A DNA stretch of 64,000 bases from Hirsutella rhossiliensis (Eukaryota > Ascomycota > Sordariomycetes > Hypocreales > Ophiocordycipitaceae). Position 1 is the first letter of the stretch. The number at the start of each line of letters is the position of its first letter. Below are positions 9,670 through 20,701 of the stretch, piece by piece. The notes under the pieces are model-generated. The model was not told the DNA's origin. It made no database searches and worked only from the letters and a program-made list of their open reading frames with translations. The stretch lies in assembly GCF_020360975.1 (NCBI RefSeq), contig NW_025408670.1:1674001-1738000 (forward strand), in the 5' to 3' direction. A program made the position numbers and the translations under genes.

Positions 9670-12255
9670 ATGGCTTCCAGCTCGCCGGAGCCCGCCGTCC
9701 GTGCCGTGGGCCGGCCGCTCTCCGGCCTCTTCAAGCGCATCAACATCCCGCTGACGCCGACAAGCCCTCCGGGGCTCGTCCAAGCCAGTGTCGTCGATCC
9801 CTGGTCCAGCTCCGGCAAGTATGCTCTCGGCTGGACCTACTTTGCCCTCGCCGTCGTCGGCAGCGTCGTCGTGGTGCGCATCTGGCATTTCTGGCAGGAC
9901 AAGATTCGCCAGGCCATCTACAAGCACCAGGTCGAGGAACACTACCGCAGCCTCTACGGCGCCGATGTCGACCACGTCTCCGCCTCGCAGCCCGAACAGT
10001 CGACGGGCCAGCACTTCTTCCCGGAAGGCGCCGGCCTGGGCTATAAGCAGTTCCGTCCCAGGGCTCACTTCTCCTCCGTCGGCTTCGTCAACGACACCCT
10101 CGCCCTCTTCCGCTGGGTCTTCTACCGCCCCATCCCCGATGTTGTGTGGAAGAGACACCGCCTTACCTTTTCCTCCCTCGCCGTGCTGACCTGCGCCCTC
10201 ATCGCCGTCGCATTCGTCACCCTCTACTGCTTCCTGCAGCAGCCCCTGTACTGGCAGAGCATTCAGTTCGGCTCTCCGCCCCTCGCCATCCGGGCCGGCA
10301 TGATTGCCGTGGCCCTGACGCCGTGGATCGTCGTCACCAGCATGAAGGCAAACGTCTTGGCCATTGTCATCGGCATTGGCCCCGAGCGGCTCAACGTGTT
10401 CCACCGCTGGCTCGGCTACTTGTGCCTCTTCCTCTCTCTCGTCCACATGATACCCTTTTACGTGCAGCCCGTGTGGGAGGATGGCGGCATGAAGGTCTTT
10501 GGCCAGCTGTTTCCCGCCGGCAGCGGCCTCATCTACGGCACCGGAGTGGCCTGCATCGTGCCGCTTATCTGGCTGTGCGTCGCCTCACTGCCGTGGATCA
10601 GGAGGGCGGCCTACGAGGTCTTTGTCCTCCTCCATGTTCCCGTCGGCATCGTCTATGTCGGCCTGCTCTTCTGGCACACCAAAAACTTTCTCATGTCCTG
10701 GTCCTATCTCTACGCCACCATTGCCATCTGGGCCTTTAGCTACCTCATGCGCTTCTTCAAGCTCAACTGGACCAAGCCCTGGCGTCTGTCTTTTCTCGTC
10801 GGCGATGAGGCGGCCATCACCTTGATGTCGGAAAACGCCATCAAGATTACGATCCCCACGCAGATGCGCTGGAAGCCGGGCCAGTTTGTATATCTGCGAA
10901 TGCCCGGCATCTCCCTTCTCGAGAATCATCCCTTTACCATCTCGTCCCTCTGCAGTGACGACTTCCCATCCGACTACGGCGACAGGTATCGCGACTGCGT
11001 CCTCGTTTTCAAGCCTTACCGCGGCTTCACCAAAAAAGTGCTCGACACCGCTGTCGCCAAGGGCCCGTTCCATACCTACCGAGCCTTCCTGGACGGCCCC
11101 TACGGCGGCATGCGCCGGGACCTGGCGGCCTTTGACACTTGCATCCTCATTGCGGGTGGCAGCGGCATCACCTCGTTGATGTCCCAGCTGTTGAATCTCG
11201 TCAAGCGGATGCGAGACGGCAAGGCCATAACCCGCAAGGTCATGGTTATCTGGGCCATCAAGCGGTTCGAGGCCATGGACTGGTTCAGAGAGGAGCTGCG
11301 CATCTGTCAAGAGGCAGCCCCCCCAGAGAGCGTCATCTGCAAATTCTTCCTGACGTCGGCCGTGCGTCAGCGGCCGGGGGCCGAGAAGACGGGCCCAATG
11401 GGCGGGCACAATCCGAGGGCACTGAACCACATGCTGCACGACAAACTCGATGGCTTCGTCGCGGGCATTGCGTCGAAGCGCAACTCTGCTCTGATACATG
11501 CTGAAGCCCAAGGTGACCCGGAGCGCGAACGCGAGCTGCGTGCCGAGGACGAGGATCGCATCACGGCGCTGCCGCAGCAAAAATACCTGCAGCCTCATCA
11601 GATACCACCCTCCAATCCATCAAATCATCACCTTGGCCCCGAAGACGCGTTGCGGCTCGGGCCTCACGGATATCCCGAGGACAAGAAGCATAGAGCAGAC
11701 GACGACGACGAATGCAATAGAGTGCAAGAGCTCTACCTGCCCCCGCCCGGAGAGGAGAATGCACCCAATACCACTAATATCCCAGCATCGTCCCACAAGC
11801 AGCCCGTCGACGGTGAGCAGGAGGAAGAGTCGCTTCCGGTGCGCGCCCCCGAGCTGGCGCATCTACGACACACTAGCCTGCCTCCTGGAGCGGCGGCTAA
11901 GCAGCGGCCGGCGTCGACGTTTGGCCCGCCTGCCGGGTTCGATTTTGGCTTCCCGCAGACACCGACCGAGTTCCAAAAGAGCTTGATGCAGTTTGCCTTT
12001 CCCATACCGCACCAAATGGACGGCGGCTGGACCGTCGAGTACGGACGTCCACAGCTCGGCCACATGCTCAAGGAATGGGCGACGGGCGGCATGGATGGCC
12101 GAGGCATCCTGGGGAGGAGAACGGCCGTGTTTGTGTGCGGCCCGCCGTCGATGCGAGTGGGCGTCGCCAACACAGTGGCGAGATTGCAGGCCGAGATCTG
12201 GGGCGACGACGAGCTGGAGGAGATTTTTCTGCACACGGAAAATTACGCCCTCTGA
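9670..12255 (+). CDS. Ferric reductase / FRE-family transmembrane flavocytochrome
   Basis: One intronless frame gives 861 residues. An N-terminal membrane segment (about 53-73) is followed by the ferric-reductase core with helices between about 165 and 365. Two histidine pairs, H245/H259 and H322/H336, each 14 apart, are the classical bis-heme ligands. Next come the FAD-binding ferredoxin-reductase domain with HPFT at 420-423, the NADPH-binding motif GGSGIT at 496-501 and the closing CGPPSM at about 823-828. Such proteins pass electrons from cytosolic NADPH through FAD and two hemes to extracellular Fe(III) or Cu(II). An insertion of about 170 residues (about 600-770), hydrophilic and probably disordered, splits the NADPH lobe. 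NADPH oxidases share the core, but the 14-residue spacing in both pairs and the lack of EF-hands fit FRE better. The metal and the membrane (plasma or vacuolar) cannot be told from sequence. Confidence 0.85.
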   Translation: MASSSPEPAVRAVGRPLSGLFKRINIPLTPTSPPGLVQASVVDPWSSSGKYALGWTYFALAVVGSVVVVRIWHFWQDKIRQAIYKHQVEEHYRSLYGADVDHVSASQPEQSTGQHFFPEGAGLGYKQFRPRAHFSSVGFVNDTLALFRWVFYRPIPDVVWKRHRLTFSSLAVLTCALIAVAFVTLYCFLQQPLYWQSIQFGSPPLAIRAGMIAVALTPWIVVTSMKANVLAIVIGIGPERLNVFHRWLGYLCLFLSLVHMIPFYVQPVWEDGGMKVFGQLFPAGSGLIYGTGVACIVPLIWLCVASLPWIRRAAYEVFVLLHVPVGIVYVGLLFWHTKNFLMSWSYLYATIAIWAFSYLMRFFKLNWTKPWRLSFLVGDEAAITLMSENAIKITIPTQMRWKPGQFVYLRMPGISLLENHPFTISSLCSDDFPSDYGDRYRDCVLVFKPYRGFTKKVLDTAVAKGPFHTYRAFLDGPYGGMRRDLAAFDTCILIAGGSGITSLMSQLLNLVKRMRDGKAITRKVMVIWAIKRFEAMDWFREELRICQEAAPPESVICKFFLTSAVRQRPGAEKTGPMGGHNPRALNHMLHDKLDGFVAGIASKRNSALIHAEAQGDPERERELRAEDEDRITALPQQKYLQPHQIPPSNPSNHHLGPEDALRLGPHGYPEDKKHRADDDDECNRVQELYLPPPGEENAPNTTNIPASSHKQPVDGEQEEESLPVRAPELAHLRHTSLPPGAAAKQRPASTFGPPAGFDFGFPQTPTEFQKSLMQFAFPIPHQMDGGWTVEYGRPQLGHMLKEWATGGMDGRGILGRRTAVFVCGPPSMRVGVANTVARLQAEIWGDDELEEIFLHTENYAL

Positions 12256-12903
12256 GAGGCATCGAAACCGAGCGGCATGCCGGCGAGTGTAACTGTATCC
12301 CGGGGCCGTCCATGAGTGTTCATGGTGTGGGCGGTGTGGGCCGGCGGGCCTTGTTGTTTGTTGTAAAGATACCAAGTCGTTCACGGCAATCCTGTAGTCT
12401 CCGTGCACACTCTGTTCTATCTGATGCAAAGTGACTTCTGGGCAAGCTTTGCAAACTCCGAGCCTGAGATGTTGTCTGAGCCGAACAAGGCGTCGTGTGT
12501 TGCAAGGTGTAGGACAAACCCCGACTGTCTGCGATGCTCACCGCCGTTCATGCAGCGACAAGGTCGGAGAAAACGGCGCGGACCCATTCTCGGTGGCCGC
12601 ATAGTTTGTTCTTTGACTGTTCCCTGAACAAGGCGCGGTTGGGTGCCGGCACTGGCCGCGATGACGAGCGCGGGGAGGCACCCTGATGGACAGACGCGCC
12701 CACGATGGCCGCTGGATCGGCCATAAAGGTGCTTGAAGCAACGCCCCTTTGCTCACTTTGCGCGCGAGCTTTTCCTTCCACGACTTCCACCTTCTCTTCT
12801 CCTCGACCGTTCTTTTTCACTTCTTGCTCTCTCTTCGACGCCGTCTCTACTCCTACGGCCTCGAGAAAGCAGCCTCCCGAGAGACCTGTTGAAAGCGACA
12901 GCC
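12256..12903. other. Intergenic region
   Basis: About 650 bp between two plus-strand genes. It ends in a CT-rich promoter-like stretch at about 12,770-12,850. Nothing else is recognised. Confidence 0.35.
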
Positions 12904-13462
12904 ATGGCTACCTGGAGGGAAAAGGACCTGGAAAAGGACCTGGAAAAGGCCGAGAAAGGGTGGGCCATTGCCAAGAAGTTCTCTCGCGAAAGGTTGGAGC
13001 GGGTGAACTCGTGGGACGGCGGGCGGCTTGAGAAGGCGGTCGAGGAACGCTACCTGGTGCTGGAGACGGTGTGCCTCTTCATCCACGCGAACATCAAGTG
13101 CGGCCAGTACAGGTAAAGTCGATTCCCCGGGGCAAGGGCTGCGACGAGGCCGACTTCTGACGTTGCGGCAGGATTCCGTCCCGGTTTTGGCGGGAGCTGC
13201 TTACCGAGCATGGCATCGTGGTGTATCCTTCGGCCATGACCGAGGACATTGACGTCCACGGGATGGGGCTTGATATGACCTTTACCGAGGCCTACAGCGG
13301 ACACATAGGTAAGATTGCCAAATGCTAGGGACTCGAGACCGTACATCCCGCTAACTGCCCTGCGATTATCCAGAAATGTTTGACCGGTGTTCCGAGGCTT
13401 CCCATTCGCCGCCGTGTCCTATGAAGTACTTCCGAGAACCTCCGCCAGAATACCAGAAATGA
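12904..13462 (+). CDS. Small conserved-looking protein of unknown function, 144 residues
   Basis: Exons 12904-13112, 13172-13308 and 13374-13462 join in frame to 144 residues ending PPPEYQK. The start GCCATGG is a strong fungal context. An in-frame ATG at 12733 would add 57 low-complexity residues and is less likely. The donors are GTAAAG and GTAAGA, and the second intron has a GCTAAC branch point. A 12-bp unit repeated about three times near 12,919-12,955 gives the charged EKDLEKDLEKAEKG segment. The rest is a compact helical region (LETVCLFIHANIKCGQY) followed by WRELLTEHGIVVYPSAM. No signal peptide, membrane span or known domain is visible, so I assign no function. Three consistent splice junctions support a real gene. 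Confidence 0.6.
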
Positions 13463-13713
13463 GTGTGAGCAACAGGGCTCATGAGGTCTGCGAATCAGGG
13501 AGCAGAGGATAGTTGCGGGACAGCCATCTGGAGACGAGCTTCGATGCCATGGTGAATCATGAAGACCCCAGGACAGGGGCGAGAGCAATGAGGGATGACG
13601 GACATGCAGGGCGGATTGGCTGGGGATTACCTTCGAGCAGAAAGGGTATCCGCGTTGAACAGCTCGCTGGCCCCTTTGACGGCGTTTATATCAAAATAAT
13701 CAATGTAAACCAC

Positions 13714-14265
13714 TCAAGAATCGGTCCTTGTCCCCGCGGCACCGTCTCGATTCGCCCTCCACACGCCTTGCTCGCCGTGGAATTCCTCTCGTTTCCAAAC
13801 CTCGACCCTGGCCTTGCACTCCTCGAGGGCCTCCTCGCCCGCTCTCCAGGCAGCCTGCCGGTGCGGTGCAGACACGGCAATCAGGATGCTCTCTTCGCCA
13901 ATGGGCACGGTGCCAAGGCGGTGAGCCATGGCGATGCCCTTGAGCCCGTGCCGGGAACGCACATCACTGCCGATGCTCAGCATGCTTCGCAGGGCAAGCT
14001 GCGCGTACGCCGTGTACGTGAGCTCCTTGACGGGCTTTCCCGCAAAGTTGTCACGCGTTGTGCCTGCGGGCAGCGGCCGATGGGTGAGCCAAGCCCGTGT
14101 ATAGAAGAGGGCGTGACGGGGCTTACCGGCGAAGAGGACAATGGCGCCGGCTTCGGGACTGCGGACCTTGTTCATGGTTTCTTGGATATTGAGCGGCTCC
14201 GTGACCAAGGCTACGTGGCATCCGTCTGCCGAGAGCTCCCATGGCTCGTCTTGTGAGTTGGCCAT
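13714..14265 (-). CDS. cnxH: Molybdopterin synthase catalytic (large) subunit, MoaE/MOCS2B type
   Basis: Exons 14265-14127 and 14063-13714 give 162 residues. Removing the 63-bp intron (GTAAGC...CCGCAG, length divisible by three) restores the MoaE core IVLFAGTTRDNFAGKPV. Then come YTAYAQLA, the MAHRLGTVPIGEESILIAVS strand with its conserved His-Arg, and the catalytic lysine region LEECKARVEVWKREEF. The MoaE subunit pairs with the thiocarboxylated small subunit (CnxG/MoaD) to convert precursor Z (cPMP) to molybdopterin in the cytosol, the dithiolene-forming step of molybdenum-cofactor synthesis. Nitrate reductase and xanthine dehydrogenase need this cofactor. Without splicing the ORF is still open, so intron retention would insert 21 residues into the active-site loop. 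No other cofactor gene is adjacent. Confidence 0.88.
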   Translation of the reverse strand: MANSQDEPWELSADGCHVALVTEPLNIQETMNKVRSPEAGAIVLFAGKPRHALFYTRAWLTHRPLPAGTTRDNFAGKPVKELTYTAYAQLALRSMLSIGSDVRSRHGLKGIAMAHRLGTVPIGEESILIAVSAPHRQAAWRAGEEALEECKARVEVWKREEFHGEQGVWRANRDGAAGTRTDS

Positions 14266-14670
14266 TGTGCGGAGATGTGATCGCAGGAATTGAGTGGCGA
14301 TGCGAGGCGGAGATCTTCAATGAAGACCTGTCACTCGAAATGCGGGGACACGAACTTGTGATTAGCACATGACACAGCAACGTAGAGAAATCTTCAATTT
14401 TTTTTTTCTCAGGGCCAATATGTCGCTAGAAATACTGCAAGTGAGGACAGAGAAACCGCGATGTTTCGTCCGATTCGTATTGGCACTGGCTCGGAGGCGG
14501 GAGCGTGAGGTGATGCAGACCCATGCTGACTAAAGCTGCCGCCCCAATAAACGCGATGAAAGGCCTTAACGCGTCGCGTCTCTTTTCCCTTTCTACAACA
14601 CCCTTCCAAGCTATCGATAAAGCGAGCCGTATCCACACACGTGCACACCAGTCATTCTCGGGCAAGTATC

Positions 14671-15147
14671 ATGGCTATCAAGGATATCAACCCCCTAATC
14701 TACTGGCTCGTGATGGATGACTCGTCCCGAGCACGACTGGTGCCTGGCAGAGGCATATGGGCACGGAACAAAGTTAAGATTAACCTCAGGGCCAAGGGGG
14801 GGACGGCGGCGGCCAAACTCGCCATTTACCTTGAGCGCCATCTACGTCTGAACAGTGATGTTGACACGCCCCTTGTCTCGGCGTCCGATGACCCGACGAT
14901 TGCGTTCGACGTCGTGGACCGACGACAATCGGCCCGACACCAGGGTATGACGGTTGTCAAGACCAATATCAGACGCGTTCGTGGGAACATTACGTATCGC
15001 AGCGCACGCAAGTTTGCGTTGAAACTGGGCGTGGACATGCCCGACAACGCATGGCACACTTCGGAGCGTGAATTCGTCTTTGCGAGTAACATCTTGCAGG
15101 ATGCTATTGATAAGGCATACTGCTTCGAGAACACTCGCAGATCGTGA
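14671..15147 (+). CDS. Hypothetical protein, 158 residues
   Basis: An uninterrupted frame starts at ATG 14671 (ATCATGG context, MAIKDINPLIYWLVMDD) and ends at 15147. An in-frame ATG at 14641 would add ten residues. The product is basic, without signal peptide or membrane span. It shows a stretch rich in Arg and Val (TNIRRVRGNITYRSARKFAL). I recognise no domain. The mirror frame at 14826-15134 is also open, which weakens the case. It may be lineage-specific or not a gene. Confidence 0.4.
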   Translation: MAIKDINPLIYWLVMDDSSRARLVPGRGIWARNKVKINLRAKGGTAAAKLAIYLERHLRLNSDVDTPLVSASDDPTIAFDVVDRRQSARHQGMTVVKTNIRRVRGNITYRSARKFALKLGVDMPDNAWHTSEREFVFASNILQDAIDKAYCFENTRRS

Positions 15148-15919
15148 CTTGCTCCTGGCTGTTCTGAGTGTGTGTACGCGCGCTCGCAGTGTTCTTTGTC
15201 GACAAATCACGCTGTCCACGATATCTGCTTGCTGGTTGGCACAAGCTCCACTCCAGAGTGCTGTCTTTTTTCCAAGTGTTTTTGCAGTTGGCCGAGATTG
15301 ATGGTCGACTGGGACAGTTCCCAGTCCACGCACGCGCGTTGCTCGCCGTAAGGGTTGGAGCTTGCGCAAGGTCGCTTGCAGCCAGGAGGCATCTCTGCTC
15401 CCAGTCCGTTCGCGACTGACTTCGCTGAATTGTGACCTGGAGTGGATAGCGGTGAGGCGTGTTTGGCGAAAGCTACCTTTGAGCGTGGAGCATAAGGTAG
15501 GGAGTGCGCAGAAAGAACTTCCCCCAGTCTTGGGGTTTGATTGGTGCTCGGATCTGGCAGTACAGTATTACAGTCGCTCTCTTTTAGAACACGAATACAA
15601 AATTTAGCTGGCTTGGTCGTGGCAGTAGTTGATCATCGTGGGTTCACCATTTTGCTGACTAAACCCCCCGCAACAAAGATAACGCGGCCGGCTCCCCCTA
15701 ACTACCAACCGCTTTGACGTATGTAGCTTTCGAACTCGCCCATCAATCGTCAGTCGTGATTAACTGCGGCTGCCTCATGCGCGCCCGTGCTCGGAATCCA
15801 CCTGAACGCATCTCGCATCTTCTGAATACTCCTTGGGACTTTCCAGCGAGATACGCTTCTATACCCACCTCCTCTCTGTCTTCTCCACTTTCCCGCGATT
15901 GTGTTGTTCGGCCTTCATT
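15148..15919. other. Intergenic region
   Basis: About 770 bp. CT-rich sequence at about 15,860-15,900 precedes the ATG at 15920 and is probably its promoter and leader. I see no other feature. Confidence 0.35.
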
Positions 15920-18614
15920 ATGAATGACGACCATCGAACACAATCTCCCGGTCGAGGGAGGGATCACGACCCAGGAGCTTTCCGCGACAGAGACAGCGAC
16001 CCAGACCATCGACGAGACGACTCTTACCAACCGCGGCAGGGTAAACATATAACCTGCGCCTTGTGGGGATTGGCAGAACCAGCGCGACTGTCCCGCATAG
16101 ATTGAGCTTTGAAAGCTAACTTCCCCACGGGCCGGCGGGACTATCCCAGGTCTCCTCCGAGGCAAGACTTGTACGACGACTACCAGGAGATTCCGTCACG
16201 TCACTTTCGCGATATGGACCGCGCAGGAGACTCTGATGACCGCTATCGGGGCCTTGATGATGGCTATTTTCCCAGACGCCGTGATGACTCGCGCCGCTCG
16301 CGCCATGATGCCCGAGACAAGCGTGACTACGAAGGCATGTACGACGAGGGTTATCGAGGTGGATATGATGACCACTACCGTTCACGCGACCGGGCTCGTG
16401 ACGACGAAGAGTTTACGCGCGACGGTGACCATCAACAGCAATCCAACAATGGAAACGCTAGACTTCCCTCAAACGGCGATCATCACGCCAGAAGTCCGTC
16501 TCGCAACCGTATTCAAGACGCTGGAAGGCCCACCGACACAGTGATGCTTGAAGGCCTGCCGTATAGCATCTCGGCTTCCAACGTGAGCGTCCCTCACTTT
16601 CCAGATGGAACCTCAGTCCTTTTTTCCAACGAATGAAGACTAATTATGGTCACTATTCAGCTACGTGAGGGTCTTTTCGACAGCTCCATCGCCGCTGAAT
16701 TTCCCAGCGTTGACGTGCGCGTTACTTCTTCCCGAGGTAAGCCCCGACACATCCTCCTCTTCACACTGCGCAAAACTAACTGCAACAAAGGAAAATGCCG
16801 GGCTTTCGTCCAGTTCCAGCAGATTGACCACGCCGTTTCATTCGTCAAGGAGCATTACCCAAGACTCCAGATCTACTTGCCCCACTCAACTGATGACGTC
16901 CCAGATGGGGAGATCTCCGTGTATATCCACTATACTCGCAGCCACGGCGAGTCTGACAACACACAGCCACCGCCTGCCGCTACAACGACCAGCTGGGAAT
17001 GTTTGAGAGTGAGCGACCCCGAGTCGTCGAAACGATGCATATCTAACAAGTTACAGTGTGGATTCTCGAACTTTGCTTCACGGGCGAAATGCAAGGAGTG
17101 CTCTTACATTCCGCTAGGTATTGCCACCGGGTCCCAACCTCAACCATTGGTGCAATCTTGACTTACGTGCTTCCTTTCCAGCTACCGGAGGGCCCCTGGG
17201 TCGAACGGGAGCTGCAGACGTCGGGCGAGACCTCGACAAGAAAGTCCAAATCCTGGTTGTCCATCCCCTCCCACACGACATCGATGAGGATATGCTAGCC
17301 AACGAGATGAGACGGCTTGAGCTGGTCAAAACTGACAAACCAAAGGACGACGCACCCAAGTTGAAGTCGACGGCACCTTCTGCAGACGGAGCTGGCTATG
17401 GAGCACGGCCAGGTTCCTTGCACCGCGTTTTCCTGATGCGCGATGCCGCCACCAACGCAAATTTTCGATACGGATTTGCCGAATTCTGGACACTCAACGA
17501 TGCGCTTGCCGCGTTGAAGAAGTTCCAAATGACACGCTCTTTTGAGATTGGAGGCACGCCCGTGACGATTGCTTCAATCCATTTGGGGGTGTTCATCCCG
17601 GAAGACCGGGTGAACACTCCCGGGATCGACCACATGTCGTTCACACCACTGTTCAACCCGTCCTTGCGAATCAGGTATCGGGACCCGGAGCTCTACCCCA
17701 GCCCAAAGGTTGTGGCGTCAGAGCCTCCGGCCGATACAGATGCCAAGGCGAGCAGGGAGGAGAAGGCCGACCCGACCAAGGCCAAGAAGCGCAAGGCGGA
17801 CGAGGGCCTGTCGGAGCCTGCTCCCAAAAGGGCGCCAGTGATGGCTGCCCAAATGGCCTTCTGGCAGCGTAGGCACGACGAGATCCGTGGGGGCCCACAG
17901 GACACTGCAGAGAGCACCACGGCCGACGGCCCAACCCGTACGGCGCCAATCAAGTTCTCGATGTCTGGCGGCGCGAAGACCGATGCCCCCGGCAAGGCAG
18001 CACCCGCCACCGCGGAACCCCAGAGCCAGGCAGCGCCTGCAAACTCAGAAGTCTCGTTTGTCGACCGCGAGCGGCTGCAGTGTCTGCTTTGCATGATGAA
18101 GTACAAGTCGGTCGAAGAAGTCAACGTCCACGAGAAGTCGAGGAACCACAAGACGGCAATGCAAGACGAAGACAAGGTCAAGCTCGCCCTGCCCAGAATA
18201 GCCAAGAGAGACCAGCGGCTCCAGAAGGCAGATGCCGGCCAGTACCGCGATCGAGCCAAGGAGAGACGAGAAGCGCACAACCAACCGGGCAAGCCTGCCG
18301 CAACACCAGGAAAGCCCAAGACAGACACGATGCAGCAGGAAAAGGAAGAGGTCAAGAAACCGGTCGAGTCCAAGGGCATGGGCATGTTGGCCAAGATGGG
18401 GTGGACGACGGGGAGCGGGCTCGGCGCTCAGGGCGGAGGCCTTACGGAGGCGCTCACGGCCAACGCGTACAAGGGCGGTGTGGGTCTCGGGGCAGAGGGC
18501 GGCAAGCTCGGTGACGCGGCAGAGATTGCCGAGGGCCAGACCGTCGACAGCTACTCTAGCTACCTCACGGCGGCGCAAAAGAAGGCGCGGGAGCGGTACA
18601 ACCAGCTAGAATGA
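15920..18614 (+). CDS. RNA-binding protein with RRMs, RanBP2 zinc finger, C2H2 finger and G-patch (RBM5/RBM10-like)
   Basis: Six exons, 15920-16040, 16116-16582, 16661-16736, 16791-17008, 17057-17117 and 17182-18614, join in frame to 791 residues. The first 150 residues are rich in RD, RS and DY repeats. An RRM follows (TVMLEGLPYSIS, then GKCRAFVQFQQIDHAVSFVK). A RanBP2-type zinc finger is assembled across an intron (WECLRCGFSNFASRAKCKEC, Cys pairs at the classic spacing). Next are a second, degenerate RRM (VHPLPHDIDEDML ... FRYGFAEFWTLNDALAALKKF) and a C2H2 finger (CLLCMMKYKSVEEVNVHEKS with RNH). The C-terminal G-patch starts GMGMLAKMGWTTGSGLGAQG. This order matches RBM5/RBM10-type splicing regulators of the early spliceosome; the G-patch would recruit a DEAH helicase. 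The first intron's acceptor (AAAG at 16115) is the least certain junction. Confidence 0.82.
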
Positions 18615-19070
18615 AGCCTCGACCACGTGGTTGGCAATCTTTTTGGAATGGGCGCCATAGAGCTCTGAGACTTGACGTTTTGTGATTTTTACTCTGCTCC
18701 TACATGTCAAATGGTCGTCATGCTTCGTTTACTTGCGTTCCTGTGATTTACTCAAAAGTGGTGGAGAGTCCGGAGGCTTCGGCACCGACCGTTGCGTACA
18801 CGAAGAGTGGGAAAGAAAGGAGCCCTATTGAAGCCATCATGCCTTTGTCTCGGCGGATTTCACAGAATCGACACTGGGCTGTATGTACTATTATGCATCT
18901 ATGCAACAAGGGTATTTATTCGTGTGGACGCGGCGAGGCTTGCCTCCAAAAAGTCTATGCAACCCTCCCATTTCGTTCTAATTCATGCCTCCCCGTGATA
19001 CTCGTGCCATGGTGGGATGCCCATAGGTTTCATCATTAAACAGATGCCTTGAACCAAGCCGTCGCTTTCA
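18615..19070. other. Convergent intergenic region
   Basis: About 450 bp between the stop of the G-patch gene (plus) and the stop of the aspartic protease (minus). It holds the two 3' UTRs only, as far as can be seen. Confidence 0.4.
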
Positions 19071-20701
19071 TTATAGCATGGTCGTAGTGAAGGCAGCAGC
19101 CACCATGATGAGGACGGCGGCGACAGCACCGATGCGCGAGGAACCGAGACTGCCTGCTGCGCTGTCTTGGCCGGTGCCTGCAAGCCATTAGCCACATATG
19201 CCCTTTAGGGGATCGAGGGGAAGAAAGGAGGCTGGGTAGACACAAGAACAGCACATACCTGGTACACCGGCGATGTCGGGCAGCTGGGTGTCGCCCTTGC
19301 GGATCTCGACAATGTTGGACTTGTCGGCCTTTGTGTTGGCCTGGGCAATTCCGAGCTGGCGGTTGGCCATGTCGTAGACGACGTAGGCGGAGCGCAGAAA
19401 GGTGTCGCCGAGCAGGGCGAACCTGTCGGAGCTGATGCCGTAGTCGTAGGCGGAACCGACGCCAAAGATGCACACCCTCTCCCAATCGCCAAAGAGGTGG
19501 CGGATCTGGCTGTTGCGCAGAGTTTGCTGGACGCTATCGGGGAAGGCGTCGATGACCATTTCGGCGACGGGGACCCGGATGTTGGCGCCGTCAAACTTGA
19601 AGTTGAAGGCGATGCCCTTTCCCTTGGCGCTGCGGTAGGCGCAGTCGACGAGGGGGATGGGGATGCCCTGAACGGAGCGGACGCCGAAGTGGCGGTAGAT
19701 GTCCTGGACCTGGTAGTCGGGCAGGAGGGAGATGGTGGAGCCCGAGTCGAGGATAGCGGCGGCGTCGAGATTGTCGAGGTCGATGCCATCCACCTCGAAG
19801 CCGCGGAGGCGGACCGTGTACGAGGTGCCGTTTCTGGAGCCGGTCTGGATATCGGAGATGAGAGGCAAAGTGGCGAGCTTGCCGTGATATTTCTGGGAGT
19901 CGATGCCGCCAAAGAGGATGGTTCCGGACTTGGCGTCGAGGTCGTCCTGCAGAAGGCAAACCGTGTCAGTCGATATAGGGATAGGGGGAGAAGGGCGGGC
20001 GTTCGTAGTACCAAGAATAAGCTGAAGACGGGGGCATCGATGATGCCCTTTTGGACCATGTTGTCGATCACGGTAGGGTACGAGGAGCTGGCGGCGACGT
20101 TATCGCCGAAGCCGAGGCCCATGATGCCGGTGAAGCGGACGGACCTGAGAGCGAGGCCCAGCTTCTGGTTGTTGACGATCTTGCCGTTTACGGTGACGGA
20201 GTCGTTGAAATAGTCGCCCCCAATGTTCTTTTGATCGAGGTAGGTAATGTCAAAGCCGCCCCTGTTGACCGAGGTGAAGGTAGAGCTGGCCTCGGGGTTG
20301 ACTGGGGAGGGAGACTGTTAGCAGGCAGTCACCGCAGTGCCACGAGAGGGCGACTTGCACTGCGGACCGCACCACCTTTCGAGTCTTTGCTGCAACTGCG
20401 GGCTTCTGCAGAGGTCGGCGTCGACCGAGTTGACCCACGTGTCGCTGCTGCCCGTGTCGAGGAGGAACGAGAGCCTCTGGGGGGGCGTCCCGATGCCGAG
20501 CTCGGCGTAGTAGCCGCCGGCGGTGATGTTGTTGAGGGCATTGAGGTCGATGGTGCCGTCGCGGCGAGCAATGGACGACGATGACGGACCGGGGGCGGCT
20601 CTGCGGCGAAAGGGAACGGCGACGGTGCCGGCCGAGGCGGTGAAGGAGTAGGAGGCGATGAGAGTGAAGAGGGCGAGGCCTCGTATGCTGGGGAGCAGCA
20701 T
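19071..20701 (-). CDS. GPI-anchored pepsin-like aspartic protease (yapsin/candidapepsin type)
   Basis: The ATG is at 20701. Exon 1 encodes a signal peptide (LALFTLIASYSFTASAGTVAV), a basic propeptide and the first active-site motif DTGSSDTW. Exon 2 (20301-20012), exon 3 (19946-19259) and exon 4 (19177-19071) join in frame. Exon 3 holds the second catalytic motif, ILDSGSTISLLPD. Exon 4 ends in GTGQDSAAGSLGSS plus a hydrophobic tail (IGAVAAVLIMVAAAF...TML), a typical GPI-attachment signal. The end of exon 1, near 20,345-20,375, is uncertain: no strong donor is present and the best in-phase choice is a weak GTCCGC. Family members cleave at basic residues in secretory or cell-wall proteins. The last intron matters: reading through it would replace the GPI signal with a short unrelated tail, so splicing could switch between anchored and soluble forms. 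Confidence 0.85.

Noticed and set aside
12904..15147. A secondary-metabolite or cofactor gene cluster around cnxH
   Set aside because: The neighbours are unrelated unknown proteins and a splicing factor; no other molybdenum-cofactor gene or backbone enzyme is present.
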